The notes under the pieces: model-generated
The model's database searches: none
What the model was told of the DNA's origin: nothing
The model's input: only the letters and a program-made list of their open reading frames with translations
In this document: one piece after another, positions 1-7,154 of the stretch
How the letters are laid out: each line of letters starts with the position of its first letter
Position numbering within the stretch: the first letter of the stretch is position 1
Made by a program: the position numbers and the translations under genes
Assembly: GCA_938008005.1 (NCBI GenBank)
Contig: CALLLZ010000076.1
Span: 1 to 12,106, forward strand
Length of the DNA stretch: 12,106 bases
Source: an uncultured Marinicella sp.
GTDB taxonomy: Bacteria; Pseudomonadota; Gammaproteobacteria; Xanthomonadales; Marinicellaceae
Direction of reading: 5' to 3'

Positions 1-548
1 CAAGCATTGCTACAGAATTACTGGCCAGGTATGAACGATTCAAGCTTCAAGAGTTGAATATTAATCAAATGGTGTTATGTAATGGTAGTATGCATGTGGA
101 AATGGCCCAGTTGCGTTTAATTCAAAAGTTGTTATTAAATAAGTGGAGTGGGCCATCAGTAGCTAGGCTCAGTTCAAGACGAACGTTGGCGAAAAATCTA
201 AGAAATATATATGCTGATTCAAGCCAAATTTCGGAACAAGAGATTTCGGCATTATGGCATATGATGAGTTATAATCAAGGTCGCAGGGTTTTACATAAAA
301 CCACCCAATACATCAAACAAAGATATACGTACTGGTATCGTTGGATTGGTGCTCTTCAAACCACTGAGTTACCTATACATATCATTTGGGCTAAAGAAGA
401 TCCAGTTGCAGTGATACAAATGGCAACCACCTTACATCAAGAGATTAATAACTCTCAATTAACTTTATTGGATGATTTAGGGCATTTTCCTATGTTAGAG
501 TCTCCACAGCGATGGTCAAGGGCTGTGATTGAATCGCTTGGTTTTTGA
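1..548 (+). CDS. Alpha/beta hydrolase, C-terminal part (5' truncated by window edge)
   Basis: The reading frame is open from base 3 (the first two bases belong to a split codon) to a TGA at 546-548, so the TTG at 54 is internal and not the start. About 181 residues are visible. The first of them (SIATELLARYERF) fit the helix that follows the nucleophile elbow of alpha/beta hydrolases, so the nucleophile itself lies just outside the window. Downstream are a helical cap region, an acid-residue motif (WAKEDPVA, Asp codon at 399-401) and the catalytic-His motif (LGHFPMLESPQ, His codon at 483-485). The pattern of NGS, a helical cap, Y..R..W..AL, W..EDP and GHFP.LE.P resembles the haloalkane dehalogenase/MEST-like branch. 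The substrate cannot be told. A usual family length of roughly 280-300 residues implies that about 100 residues are missing. The gene converges on the protease gene and shares a hairpin terminator with it. Confidence 0.85.
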   Translation, partial: SIATELLARYERFKLQELNINQMVLCNGSMHVEMAQLRLIQKLLLNKWSGPSVARLSSRRTLAKNLRNIYADSSQISEQEISALWHMMSYNQGRRVLHKTTQYIKQRYTYWYRWIGALQTTELPIHIIWAKEDPVAVIQMATTLHQEINNSQLTLLDDLGHFPMLESPQRWSRAVIESLGF

Positions 549-588
549 TCTATTCGAGTGTATTGACTTCATTTTGATAGAGGCCATA

Positions 589-616
589 AAAAAGGAGATC
601 ATAAGACCTCCTTTTT
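589..616. terminator. Bidirectional Rho-independent terminator between convergent genes
   Basis: AAAAAGGAG (589-597) pairs perfectly with CTCCTTTTT (608-616). After one mismatch the stem continues for two more base pairs around an ATAA loop. The arm ends give a T-run on either strand, so the hairpin can end transcription of the hydrolase gene (stop at 548, plus) and the protease gene (stop at 638, minus). Its place between two convergent stops supports this. Confidence 0.8.
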
Positions 617-637
617 AATTTCACGGTGTAGATTTAA

Positions 638-2326
638 TTATTGAAACTCAATACTCCATGAATCAATAAAGCCACCATCTTGTGCGAAAGAGTCAGTAAC
701 TTGAAGGGTCCACTGTCCGCTGGACTCAATGGTTCCAGCATTCAAATCAACATCTAACAATAAATTATCTCCACTGTCGTTTGGATTTGTTTGTGCATGA
801 ACTGTACCACTTTGGCCGGTAGGAGCGAAAATTCTTACCTCTAAATCACCACGCCAAGTATGTTTAATATCAGCTTTGATTGTGATGGTGCCAGAAGCGC
901 CAGTTCTTGTCACATTGATATTAGAGTTTACTGTGCTGGTAGATGTACTAGATATCGTGACATTGTTGGTGTTTTCGAAGAAGTCACCGCCGCCACCACC
1001 GCCGCCGCCACCGCCGCCACCGCCACCGCCGTTACTATCAGTGAAGTTATTCAATAATATGTTAGGCGAACCTGACCGTGCATCCGTTACTTTATTTGGA
1101 ATTGCTGCGTTTTCAATAGCAGCTTGAACTTGTGCTGGGCTTGCATTAGGAAATTCATCTAAATACAAAGCTGCTACACCTGCAACATGAGGTGCAGCCA
1201 TCGAAGTTCCACTTATGGTGTTAGTAGCGGAGTTACTGGTCGACCAAGTTGAAGTTATTGAAGAACCAGGTGCGTAAATATCTAAACAAGTACCAAAGTT
1301 AGAAAATGATGATCTTCTATCAGAATTGGTGGTTGAGCCAACTGTTATTGCATTTGCGGCTCTTGCAGGTGAAAAGTTACAAGCATTTGTGTTGTCATTG
1401 CCAGCAGCAACTACCATTGTAATACCTTGAGCCACAGCTGAATTAACTGCATTATCTGTGGCAGTACTGGCGCCACCACCCAGGCTCATATTTGCAACTG
1501 CTGGTTTAATGTGATTAGCAGCAACCCAGTTTATACCTGCAATAACTCCAGAATTTGAACCTGAACCGTTACAACCTAATACCCTAACAGCGTAGATTTC
1601 AACGTCTTTTGCAACACCGTAAGTGCTACTGCCGACAGTACCAGCCACATGTGTACCATGACCGTTACAGTCATTAGAGCCTCTGCCGTCATTAATAGCT
1701 GTAAAACCAGTGTTGCCCCTACCACCGAAATTATTGTGACTGATGCGTACACCAGTATCAACGATATAAGCATTAACTCCTGTACCATCAAAGTCATAGT
1801 TGTAAGTGCTATTCAATGGTAAATTAGATTGATCTATGCGATCTAACCCCCAAGTTGCGTTATTTTGAGTGGCGCTCAATGAAACTACTTGATCTGCTTC
1901 AATAAAGTCAACACGTGGGTCATCAAGTATCTTTTCTACTGAAGATGCAGGAAGTTTAGTGTTTAAAACTATTCCATTAAGAGCACTTGAATATGTACGA
2001 GTCATTTCACCTTTGGTTTTGGTGACAATATCTATACCTATTTCACGGACCACTTGTGCTCGAGCTTCTTCGACACTGAAGTTAGATCTAACCATTGACT
2101 CTGCTTGGCTATTTACCATTGAATCTTTGAATACAACAATGTATTGATTAGGAATTCTGGTTGACAAGTTCATACCCTGTATTTGTTGAACAGCCGCTTC
2201 AGTTCCGCTGGATTGTGCCAAAGCTATCTGACAAGATGCAGCCAAGGTTAGTACAGTCAGTGATTTTGGAATTACGTTACTTAACTTTATTTTTGGCGAA
2301 CGCTCACCAATCTCTAATTTTTTCAT
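638..2326 (-). CDS. Secreted subtilisin-family (S8, proteinase K-like) serine protease with inhibitor propeptide and C-terminal P-domain
   Basis: Predicted 562-residue extracellular serine endopeptidase. Order of parts: signal peptide about 1-37 (hydrophobic KSLTVLTLAASCQIALA, cleavage likely after ALA); I9-type inhibitor/chaperone propeptide about 61-150 (QYIVVFKD to FIEADQVV); S8 catalytic domain about 155-428; a run of 15 glycines (433-447); and a P-domain about 449-562 (HTWRGDLEVRIFAPTG, SGDN, GQWTLQVTD, DSWSIEF). The triad is visible: Asp190 (YIVDTG), His223 (NGHGTHVAGT), Ser375 (GTSMAAPHVAG). Asn310 (AAGN) forms the oxyanion hole. The NDCNGHGTHVAG context is typical of the proteinase K/aqualysin group. 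In that group the propeptide is removed by self-cleavage and the P-domain is often trimmed after secretion; this is family knowledge, not seen here. The start is fixed by a purine-rich RBS (GAGGAG) about 11 bases upstream. The signal peptide has an unusually long polar N-region of about 20 residues. A lipobox reading (LAASC) is possible but poor. Substrate unknown; scavenging of environmental protein is likely. Confidence 0.95.
   Translation of the reverse strand: MKKLEIGERSPKIKLSNVIPKSLTVLTLAASCQIALAQSSGTEAAVQQIQGMNLSTRIPNQYIVVFKDSMVNSQAESMVRSNFSVEEARAQVVREIGIDIVTKTKGEMTRTYSSALNGIVLNTKLPASSVEKILDDPRVDFIEADQVVSLSATQNNATWGLDRIDQSNLPLNSTYNYDFDGTGVNAYIVDTGVRISHNNFGGRGNTGFTAINDGRGSNDCNGHGTHVAGTVGSSTYGVAKDVEIYAVRVLGCNGSGSNSGVIAGINWVAANHIKPAVANMSLGGGASTATDNAVNSAVAQGITMVVAAGNDNTNACNFSPARAANAITVGSTTNSDRRSSFSNFGTCLDIYAPGSSITSTWSTSNSATNTISGTSMAAPHVAGVAALYLDEFPNASPAQVQAAIENAAIPNKVTDARSGSPNILLNNFTDSNGGGGGGGGGGGGGGGDFFENTNNVTISSTSTSTVNSNINVTRTGASGTITIKADIKHTWRGDLEVRIFAPTGQSGTVHAQTNPNDSGDNLLLDVDLNAGTIESSGQWTLQVTDSFAQDGGFIDSWSIEFQ
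986..1030 (-). repeat. GGC/GGT triplet tract encoding a 15-glycine hinge
   Basis: Fifteen consecutive glycine codons, a mix of GGC and GGT only, read on the minus strand inside the protease gene between the catalytic domain and the P-domain. It is a GC-rich microsatellite in otherwise AT-rich DNA. Gain or loss of whole units would keep the frame and change only hinge length. The antisense poly-proline frame is a by-product. Confidence 0.9.
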
Positions 2327-2357
2327 ATTAGATGTCTCTCCTCTTATATTTTTATTT

Positions 2358-2378
2358 CAGATTGAACAATTCAATCTG
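2358..2378 (-). promoter_or_regulatory. Perfect 9-bp inverted repeat in the protease leader
   Basis: CAGATTGAA (2358-2366), a 3-base CAA spacer, then TTCAATCTG (2370-2378), with no mismatches. It lies 31 bp upstream of the protease ATG and upstream of its GAGGAG RBS. Neither strand has a T-run after it, so it is not a classical terminator. It could be an mRNA-stabilising stem-loop in the 5' UTR or a protein-binding operator. Which of these applies is not decided by sequence. Confidence 0.6.
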
Positions 2379-2437
2379 GCTTTACCACATTTAATTTATT
2401 ATTTAATTTTTTAGTGGTAGCTGAAATATATAACATT

Positions 2438-2466
2438 TTTATGACAGCCGCTATAATTATTGGCAA
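2438..2466 (-). promoter_or_regulatory. Candidate sigma70 promoter for the S8 protease
   Basis: On the minus strand TTGCCA (2466-2461, 5 of 6 to consensus) is followed after 17 bp by CATAAA (2443-2438, 4 of 6). It would give a leader of about 105 bases that carries the 9-bp dyad. The region is so AT-rich that chance matches are likely. Confidence 0.3.
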
Positions 2467-2567
2467 AATAGGCAAAAAAAATGTGATCTAGTTAACAAAA
2501 AAGCATTTTTTAGTACTTAAAGTTACATTATTTGAGTGGTAAGTTTGACGACTGTGTTCGTACGTTT

Positions 2568-2595
2568 TTGAACGGAGTAGTGTTTTTGTTATAAT
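2568..2595 (+). promoter_or_regulatory. Promoter-like sequence on the plus strand with no gene downstream
   Basis: TTGAAC (2568-2573), a 16-bp spacer and a perfect TATAAT (2590-2595). Transcription would run into the 3' end of the SulP gene in antisense. No plus-strand gene follows until 4544. It may be a chance match in AT-rich DNA. Confidence 0.25.
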
Positions 2596-2758
2596 TAGAA
2601 AAAACTAATGTAAACAACAACTTAATAGAGTTTTATTAATAATCATGGATTTAATGATAGTTTATTTAGATTGCAGGCATATTATGTTTAATTGAATTAT
2701 TTTGCATAAAAAATATTATTTATCATATTGTAATATGTACAATTAAATAGTTTGATAG

Positions 2759-4318
2759 TTACCCCAATGTACTGTCGGCCACTTTATAGTCAGGATCTTC
2801 AATCAGATTAACTTCAACTAAATTACCAGCTTTGTTTAATAATTGTTTACACTCAGGACTCAGGTGGCGGTAGTGTAGTGTTTTACCATTTCTCTCATAC
2901 CGTTCGGCTAACGAGTCCAAAGCTTCAATGGCTGAATGGTCGTAAATTCGTGCATCAGCAAAATCAACTATGACATCATTAGGGTCTGTTTGTGGAGAAA
3001 AAATATCTTGGAAGTTTTGTATTGAACCAAAAAATACAGGTCCGCTTACCAAGTATATTTTCGAGCCATTTTTATCCTGGTGATTTTGGGCATCAATTCT
3101 CTTAGCACCTTTCCATGCAAATACCAAAGCACTGACAATCACGCCAATGACTACCGCAATGGCCAAATCTGCAATTACCGTAACGCCAGATACCAAAACA
3201 ATAATAAAGATTTCGGATTTTTGTACTTTGTTAATCATTCGTAAGCTGGCCCATTCAAAAGTGCCTAACACCACCATAAACATTAAGCCAACCAAAGCGG
3301 CTAATGGAACTACCTCAATTAAAGATGAGCCAATCAAAATAAATAACAACAGAGCCACTGCAGCCGTAATACCTGATAAGCGCCCACGTCCACCTGATTT
3401 AATGTTAATCATGCTCTGTCCAATCATTGCACAACCGCCCATGCCGCCGAAAAAGCCATTGGTGAAGTTAGCCAAACCTTGGCCTAAACATTCACGGTTT
3501 CCATTACCACGGGTTTCAGTGATTTCATCAATTAAGGTCATGGTTAATAATGATTCAATTAATCCAACAGCCGCAAGAATTAACGCATAAGGTAATATGA
3601 TTTTTAGGGTTTCTAGGCTAAAAGGGACTGAAGGTATAAAAAAGGTGGGGAATCCAGCTGCAATGGTTGCATCAGGATTACCAGATTCGGAGCGCATATA
3701 ATCAACGACATTAGGAATAGGAATGTCTAAACCAATGACCAAGCCAGTAACAATTAAGATGGCAGCCAGAGAGGCCGGAATGACACGTGTTAACTTAGGC
3801 AAGAAATGAATAATAAACATTGTCAAAGCAACCATGGCTATCATCCAATACAGAGTACTTCCTTGCATCCATTGATGTATGCCAGCCTCATCGATGATTT
3901 TGAACTGTCCCAGTTGAGCTAAAAAGATCACAATGGCTAGCCCATTGACAAACCCCAGCATTACTGGATAAGGCACCATTCTGATAAACATTCCCAGTTT
4001 AAAAATTCCAGCTAATATTTGAATCACGCCTGTTAAAACCACAGCAGCGAATAAATATTGCACACCATGTTGTGCCACTAATGCCACCATGACCACTGCC
4101 ATAGCACCAGTTGCGCCAGATATCATACCAGGTCTACCACCAAAAATTGATGTGATAAGTCCCACCATAAACGCGGCATATAAACCAACTAATGGATCAA
4201 CGCCAGCGACAAAAGCAAATGCTACTGCTTCAGGAACCAATGCCAAAGCAACAGTTAAACCAGACAGCACATCATTTTTGATACTGTAGCCTATGCGTTT
4301 TGAAATTAGATTAAACAT
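2759..4318 (-). CDS. SulP (SLC26)-family inorganic anion transporter with C-terminal STAS domain
   Basis: Inner-membrane secondary transporter of 519 residues. The membrane part (about 15-402) is a chain of hydrophobic segments. It opens with the family signature (NDVLSGLTVALALVPEAVAFAFVAGVDPLVGLYAAF, 15-50) and SGATGAMAVV (67-76). The highly conserved stretch LIDEITETRGNGNRECLGQGLANF..GFFGGMGGCAMIGQSMINIKSGGRGRLSG (about 262-316) follows. The cytoplasmic STAS domain covers about 418-505 (VIVDFADARIYDHSAIEALDSL). Related bacterial proteins move sulfate, bicarbonate or C4-dicarboxylates with H+ or Na+; the substrate cannot be assigned here, and no carbonic anhydrase or sulfur gene is next to it. 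No clear Shine-Dalgarno sequence precedes the ATG, but a good promoter and a dyad lie just upstream. Divergent from the DEAD-box gene. Length is ordinary for the family. Confidence 0.95.
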   Translation of the reverse strand: MFNLISKRIGYSIKNDVLSGLTVALALVPEAVAFAFVAGVDPLVGLYAAFMVGLITSIFGGRPGMISGATGAMAVVMVALVAQHGVQYLFAAVVLTGVIQILAGIFKLGMFIRMVPYPVMLGFVNGLAIVIFLAQLGQFKIIDEAGIHQWMQGSTLYWMIAMVALTMFIIHFLPKLTRVIPASLAAILIVTGLVIGLDIPIPNVVDYMRSESGNPDATIAAGFPTFFIPSVPFSLETLKIILPYALILAAVGLIESLLTMTLIDEITETRGNGNRECLGQGLANFTNGFFGGMGGCAMIGQSMINIKSGGRGRLSGITAAVALLLFILIGSSLIEVVPLAALVGLMFMVVLGTFEWASLRMINKVQKSEIFIIVLVSGVTVIADLAIAVVIGVIVSALVFAWKGAKRIDAQNHQDKNGSKIYLVSGPVFFGSIQNFQDIFSPQTDPNDVIVDFADARIYDHSAIEALDSLAERYERNGKTLHYRHLSPECKQLLNKAGNLVEVNLIEDPDYKVADSTLG

Positions 4319-4332
4319 GTTCGATGGAGACT

Positions 4333-4347
4333 AACTTTATGAAAGTT
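4333..4347. promoter_or_regulatory. Short dyad at the predicted SulP transcription start
   Basis: AACTTT (4333-4338), a 3-base spacer and AAAGTT (4342-4347), a perfect 6-bp inverted repeat. It lies 14 bp upstream of the SulP ATG and spans the start site expected from the SulP promoter at 4352-4379, a typical place for a repressor operator. It could also fold as a small 5' UTR hairpin. Confidence 0.35.
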
Positions 4348-4351
4348 GCGA

Positions 4352-4379
4352 ATCATAGAACACTCAGCCCGTTTGTCAA
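4352..4379 (-). promoter_or_regulatory. Probable sigma70 promoter of the SulP gene
   Basis: On the minus strand a perfect TTGACA (4379-4374), a 16-bp spacer and TATGAT (4357-4352, 5 of 6). The expected start is near 4345, giving a leader of about 26 bases before the ATG at 4318. This is one of the best promoter matches in the window. Confidence 0.6.
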
Positions 4380-4387
4380 TGAATGAT

Positions 4388-4429
4388 TGGTATAATCTGT
4401 TTAAATTGTGGTCTTAATGATTCTATAAT
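4388..4429 (+). promoter_or_regulatory. Candidate promoter(s) of the DEAD-box helicase gene
   Basis: An extended -10 element, TGGTATAAT (4388-4396), has no good -35. A second perfect TATAAT (4424-4429) lies downstream, with only a poor -35 (TTAAAT, 4401-4406). Either would give a leader of roughly 105-140 bases before the ATG at 4544. The first would need RNA polymerase to cover the SulP -35 box at 4374-4379, so the two divergent promoters probably compete. Confidence 0.45.
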
Positions 4430-4543
4430 TTAGCAATCAGTAGTAGACAATCAATGAAACTGCTGTATATTGCGAGCTTTCTTAAGAATCAGTTACCTAA
4501 TACAGCTCATCTGACTGGTGAGTGAAATAGTAGAGAACAAATA

Positions 4544-5854
4544 ATGAAATTTGCAGCCATGGGCTTTGCCCCAGAAATACTGAAAGCCATTGAAAAATGC
4601 GGTTACCAAGAGATGACGCCGGTACAAGAACAAACTATGGTTGAGGCCAGGCGTGGTAGAGATTTGTGGGTCAATGCACAAACGGGTACCGGTAAAACGG
4701 CTGCCTTCGCTTTACCTATGTTACAGCACATGCTAGACCAGCCTAAAACAGTTGGTATAGGCAGGGCAAGGGCATTGGTTTTAATCCCAACTCGTGAGCT
4801 GGCTGAGCAATTAGCCCAAACCATAGGTGCATATGCACAATTTTTAGATTTAAACGTAACCGCAGTGTATGGTGGAGTTAAATTAAGCGCTCAAGCCAAT
4901 AAATTCAATCAGGGTGTGGATGTATTGATTGCCACCCCAGGTCGATTGCTAGAATTGCTTGAACTGAAGCAAATCAATTTGTCTGATGTAGATACAGTGG
5001 TATTGGATGAAGCAGACCGGATGTTAGACATGGGTTTTATTGCTGCTGCAGAAAATATAATTGCGCAAACTGCAGAGCAGCATCAAACCATGTTGTTTTC
5101 AGCCACCACGACAGCCGTGATGAATGAGCTGGCTCATCAAATGCTGAAGAATCATTTAGAAGTTCGTGTCAGTAAAACCAATGCCACCGCTGACACAGTT
5201 GAACATGTGATGTATCCAGTCACCGAAGACAGGAAGATGGATCTGTTCTTGGAGTTGTTGGAGCAACATAATTGGTATCAAATATTAGTCTTTACCAGTA
5301 CCAAAAGACAAGCTGATCATTTACAAGAGCGATTGAAAAAAGCGCAGATTCCATCTGCTATTTGTCATGGTGATAAATCACACGGGTCTAGACGTCGCGC
5401 CTTGGCGGATTTTAAGTCTGCGAAGTTACAGGTATTGATTTCTACAGAAGTGGCTGCTCGAGGGTTGGATATTGAAGGTCTAGAGTATGTATTGAATTAC
5501 AACTTACCTTATTTGCCTGAAGATTATGTACATCGCATTGGTCGAACTGGGCGTGCTGGGAAGTCTGGTCATGCCATTTCTTTTGTGTGTCCAGAAGAAT
5601 CACGCGCATTACAACGGATTGAGCATGTGATTGGTGGCGAGGTAAAACGCATCTATCAACGTGGTTTTGACCTGCCAGGTAGAGAGGTGATTAGATCGAA
5701 ATCAACACCTAAGGCAAAAGATGCTAAAAAAAGCAATAAAAGTTCAAACAAAACAAGCAAAAGAAAAACGGGAAAAAAAGCCATCACCAGCCGAGCAGGT
5801 GGTAAGACCAATCATAAAGCTAAACGTAAAGTTATGAAGGGTAAAAAAAAATAG
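4544..5854 (+). CDS. DEAD-box ATP-dependent RNA helicase, RhlE-like
   Basis: A 436-residue RNA helicase that unwinds or remodels short RNA duplexes with ATP in the cytoplasm, in this group mostly for ribosome assembly and RNA decay. All motifs are present in order: Q motif (GFAPEILKAIEKCGYQEMTPVQEQ, 7-30), motif I AQTGTGKT (45-52), Ia PTRELA (82-87), GG (110-111), Ib TPGR (131-134), II DEAD (155-158), III SAT (186-188), IV VFTSTK (249-254), V ARGLDI (305-310), VI HRIGRTGRAG (330-339). The C-terminal tail, about 384-436, is very rich in Lys, Ser, Thr and Arg and is probably an RNA-binding extension. In motif V the usual ATDVAARG reads STEVAARG, a mild variant. The ATG is chosen because the Q motif starts a few residues later; the RBS is weak. 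It could also be labelled SrmB-like. RhlE-like fits best, but the exact orthologue is not proven. Confidence 0.93.
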   Translation: MKFAAMGFAPEILKAIEKCGYQEMTPVQEQTMVEARRGRDLWVNAQTGTGKTAAFALPMLQHMLDQPKTVGIGRARALVLIPTRELAEQLAQTIGAYAQFLDLNVTAVYGGVKLSAQANKFNQGVDVLIATPGRLLELLELKQINLSDVDTVVLDEADRMLDMGFIAAAENIIAQTAEQHQTMLFSATTTAVMNELAHQMLKNHLEVRVSKTNATADTVEHVMYPVTEDRKMDLFLELLEQHNWYQILVFTSTKRQADHLQERLKKAQIPSAICHGDKSHGSRRRALADFKSAKLQVLISTEVAARGLDIEGLEYVLNYNLPYLPEDYVHRIGRTGRAGKSGHAISFVCPEESRALQRIEHVIGGEVKRIYQRGFDLPGREVIRSKSTPKAKDAKKSNKSSNKTSKRKTGKKAITSRAGGKTNHKAKRKVMKGKKK

Positions 5855-5903
5855 AATAAACCCTTCGTTACATTATTTCTTAGATTAACCAGTATGGATA
5901 ATC

Positions 5904-5920
5904 AGCTTAATTAAGCTTTT
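5904..5920 (+). terminator. Weak terminator-like palindrome after the DEAD-box gene
   Basis: AGCTTAATTAAGCT (5904-5917) is a perfect 14-bp palindrome that can fold as a 5-bp stem with an AATT loop and runs into TTTT on the plus strand. It sits 50 bp after the helicase stop and touches the alaA stop codon (5919-5921). The stem is short, so termination efficiency is doubtful. Confidence 0.4.
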
Positions 5921-7136
5921 ATACTTGGCGATATGACTTTAGAAAGTCTTGTAAACGACTTAATGCATCTTCTAAAACAGTGATCTGCGGTAAATAAACC
6001 AATCTGAAATGATCTGGCTTGGACCAATTGAATGCGGAACCATGTACCAATAATATATGTTTGGAAACCAATAAATCTAAAATGAACTGTTCATCATCAG
6101 TGATATTGAATCGACCAATGTCAATTTTAACAAAACAATACAATGCACCTTGGGGGAGGGTGGTTGATAAGCCTGGGGTGGCGTTAATCATCTCATGGGT
6201 TAGCAAACGTTGTTGATTCAATCTACCATCGTTTTCAGTTAAATCTAAAATCGATTGTTTTCCTCCTAAAGCTGATTGAATGGCATATTGAGTAGGCACA
6301 TTGGCACACAAGCGCATCGAAGATAATATGTTTAAGCCTTCTAAATAATCACTGGCATTATCTATGTCGCCTGAAATAACCACCCACCCAGTTCGGTAGC
6401 CAGCCACTCGATAAGTTTTTGATAAGCCATTGAAAGTAACAAACATCACATCATCTGCTAAAGCTGCTATTGATGTATATGGCGTGTCATCATAGCGGAT
6501 CAACTCATAGATTTCGTCACTGAAAATAATCAGCTCATGTTTCCTGGCTAATTCAATAACTGCTTGTAGTTGTTCCTGAGTATAAACTGCACCGGTTGGA
6601 TTATTGGGGTTAATCAATACGATACCACGGGTGTTTTTATTGATCTTGGCTTCCATATCTGCCAGGTCAGGTGCCCAATCTTGATTTTCATCACATAAGT
6701 AATGTATTGCAGAGCCACCAGATAAGTTAACTGCAGCAGTCCACAAGGGATAGTCCGGTGCAGGTATTAACATTTCATCGCCATCATTCAGTAGAGCTTG
6801 CATGGTCATTACGATCAATTCACTGACGCCATTACCAATGATGATGTTGTCGATGTTCAAGTTCTTGATTTTTCGTTTTTGATAATATTGGTAGATAGCA
6901 ACACGAGCTGGGTAAATGCCTTTTGAGTCACAATAGCCTTCAGCATCTGTGATGTTATGCACCACATCACGAACGATGTCATCTGGTGCATCAAAACCAA
7001 AGGGGGCGGGGTTGCCAATATTCAACTTCAATATTTTTTCGCCTTGTGCTTCCATGTTTTTTGCAGCAGCCAAAACAGGGCCGCGAATGTCATAACAGAC
7101 ACCTTTGAGCTTATTAGATTTGCTGGTTTTTTTCAT
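5919..7136 (-). CDS. alaA: Glutamate-pyruvate aminotransferase AlaA
   Basis: A 405-residue class I/II PLP-dependent aminotransferase that converts pyruvate and glutamate to alanine and 2-oxoglutarate; AlaA is a main alanine-synthesis enzyme in E. coli. The sequence follows AlaA from end to end: SNKLKGVCYDIRGP (7-20), LKLNIGNPAPFGFDAPD (37-52), AEGYCDSKGIY (65-75), GNGVSELIV (101-109), DEMLIPAPDYPLWTAAV (120-136). PLP contacts are visible: Tyr129 (PDYP), Asn180-region NPNNPTG (176-182), Asp207 (SDEIY) and Lys240 (NGLSKTYRVAGYR), which forms the Schiff base. Full length for the family (about 405). The start lies 18 bp after the stop of the DUF6624-DUF2891 gene, with a modest AGG RBS, so the two are probably co-transcribed. 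No dedicated promoter was recognised. The main alternative name is another subgroup Ibeta aminotransferase such as AlaC, which fits less well. Confidence 0.93.
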   Translation of the reverse strand: MKKTSKSNKLKGVCYDIRGPVLAAAKNMEAQGEKILKLNIGNPAPFGFDAPDDIVRDVVHNITDAEGYCDSKGIYPARVAIYQYYQKRKIKNLNIDNIIIGNGVSELIVMTMQALLNDGDEMLIPAPDYPLWTAAVNLSGGSAIHYLCDENQDWAPDLADMEAKINKNTRGIVLINPNNPTGAVYTQEQLQAVIELARKHELIIFSDEIYELIRYDDTPYTSIAALADDVMFVTFNGLSKTYRVAGYRTGWVVISGDIDNASDYLEGLNILSSMRLCANVPTQYAIQSALGGKQSILDLTENDGRLNQQRLLTHEMINATPGLSTTLPQGALYCFVKIDIGRFNITDDEQFILDLLVSKHILLVHGSAFNWSKPDHFRLVYLPQITVLEDALSRLQDFLKSYRQV

Positions 7137-7154
7137 ACGTATATACCTAAGTCT

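Larger units (their letters stand above)
2327..2758. other. 432-bp AT-rich intergenic region between SulP stop and protease start
   Basis: No credible gene: the open frames are 16 codons or less or lack an RBS. It holds the protease leader and dyad, a weak candidate protease promoter, a promoter-like match on the plus strand, and a short weak hairpin (CATATT/AATATG, 2724-2737) just past the SulP stop. That hairpin is followed on the minus strand by an A/T-rich stretch and could help end SulP transcription, but it is too weak to call a terminator. Confidence 0.6.

Noticed and set aside
54..56. TTG at 54 as start of the hydrolase gene
   Set aside because: The frame is open upstream to the window edge and the upstream residues fit the hydrolase fold, so the gene is truncated by the window and not short.
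876..1127. Plus-strand frame with a long poly-proline run, and the neighbouring frame at 860-1057
   Set aside because: Both are antisense shadows of the glycine tract in the protease gene; there is no RBS and no family resemblance.
2645..2695. 16-codon plus-strand frame in the 432-bp gap
   Set aside because: No RBS and AT-rich composition; not supportable as a gene.
3147..3590. 147-codon plus-strand frame inside the SulP gene
   Set aside because: It is antisense to the most conserved SulP region, has no RBS, and its composition follows from the complement of membrane-helix codons.
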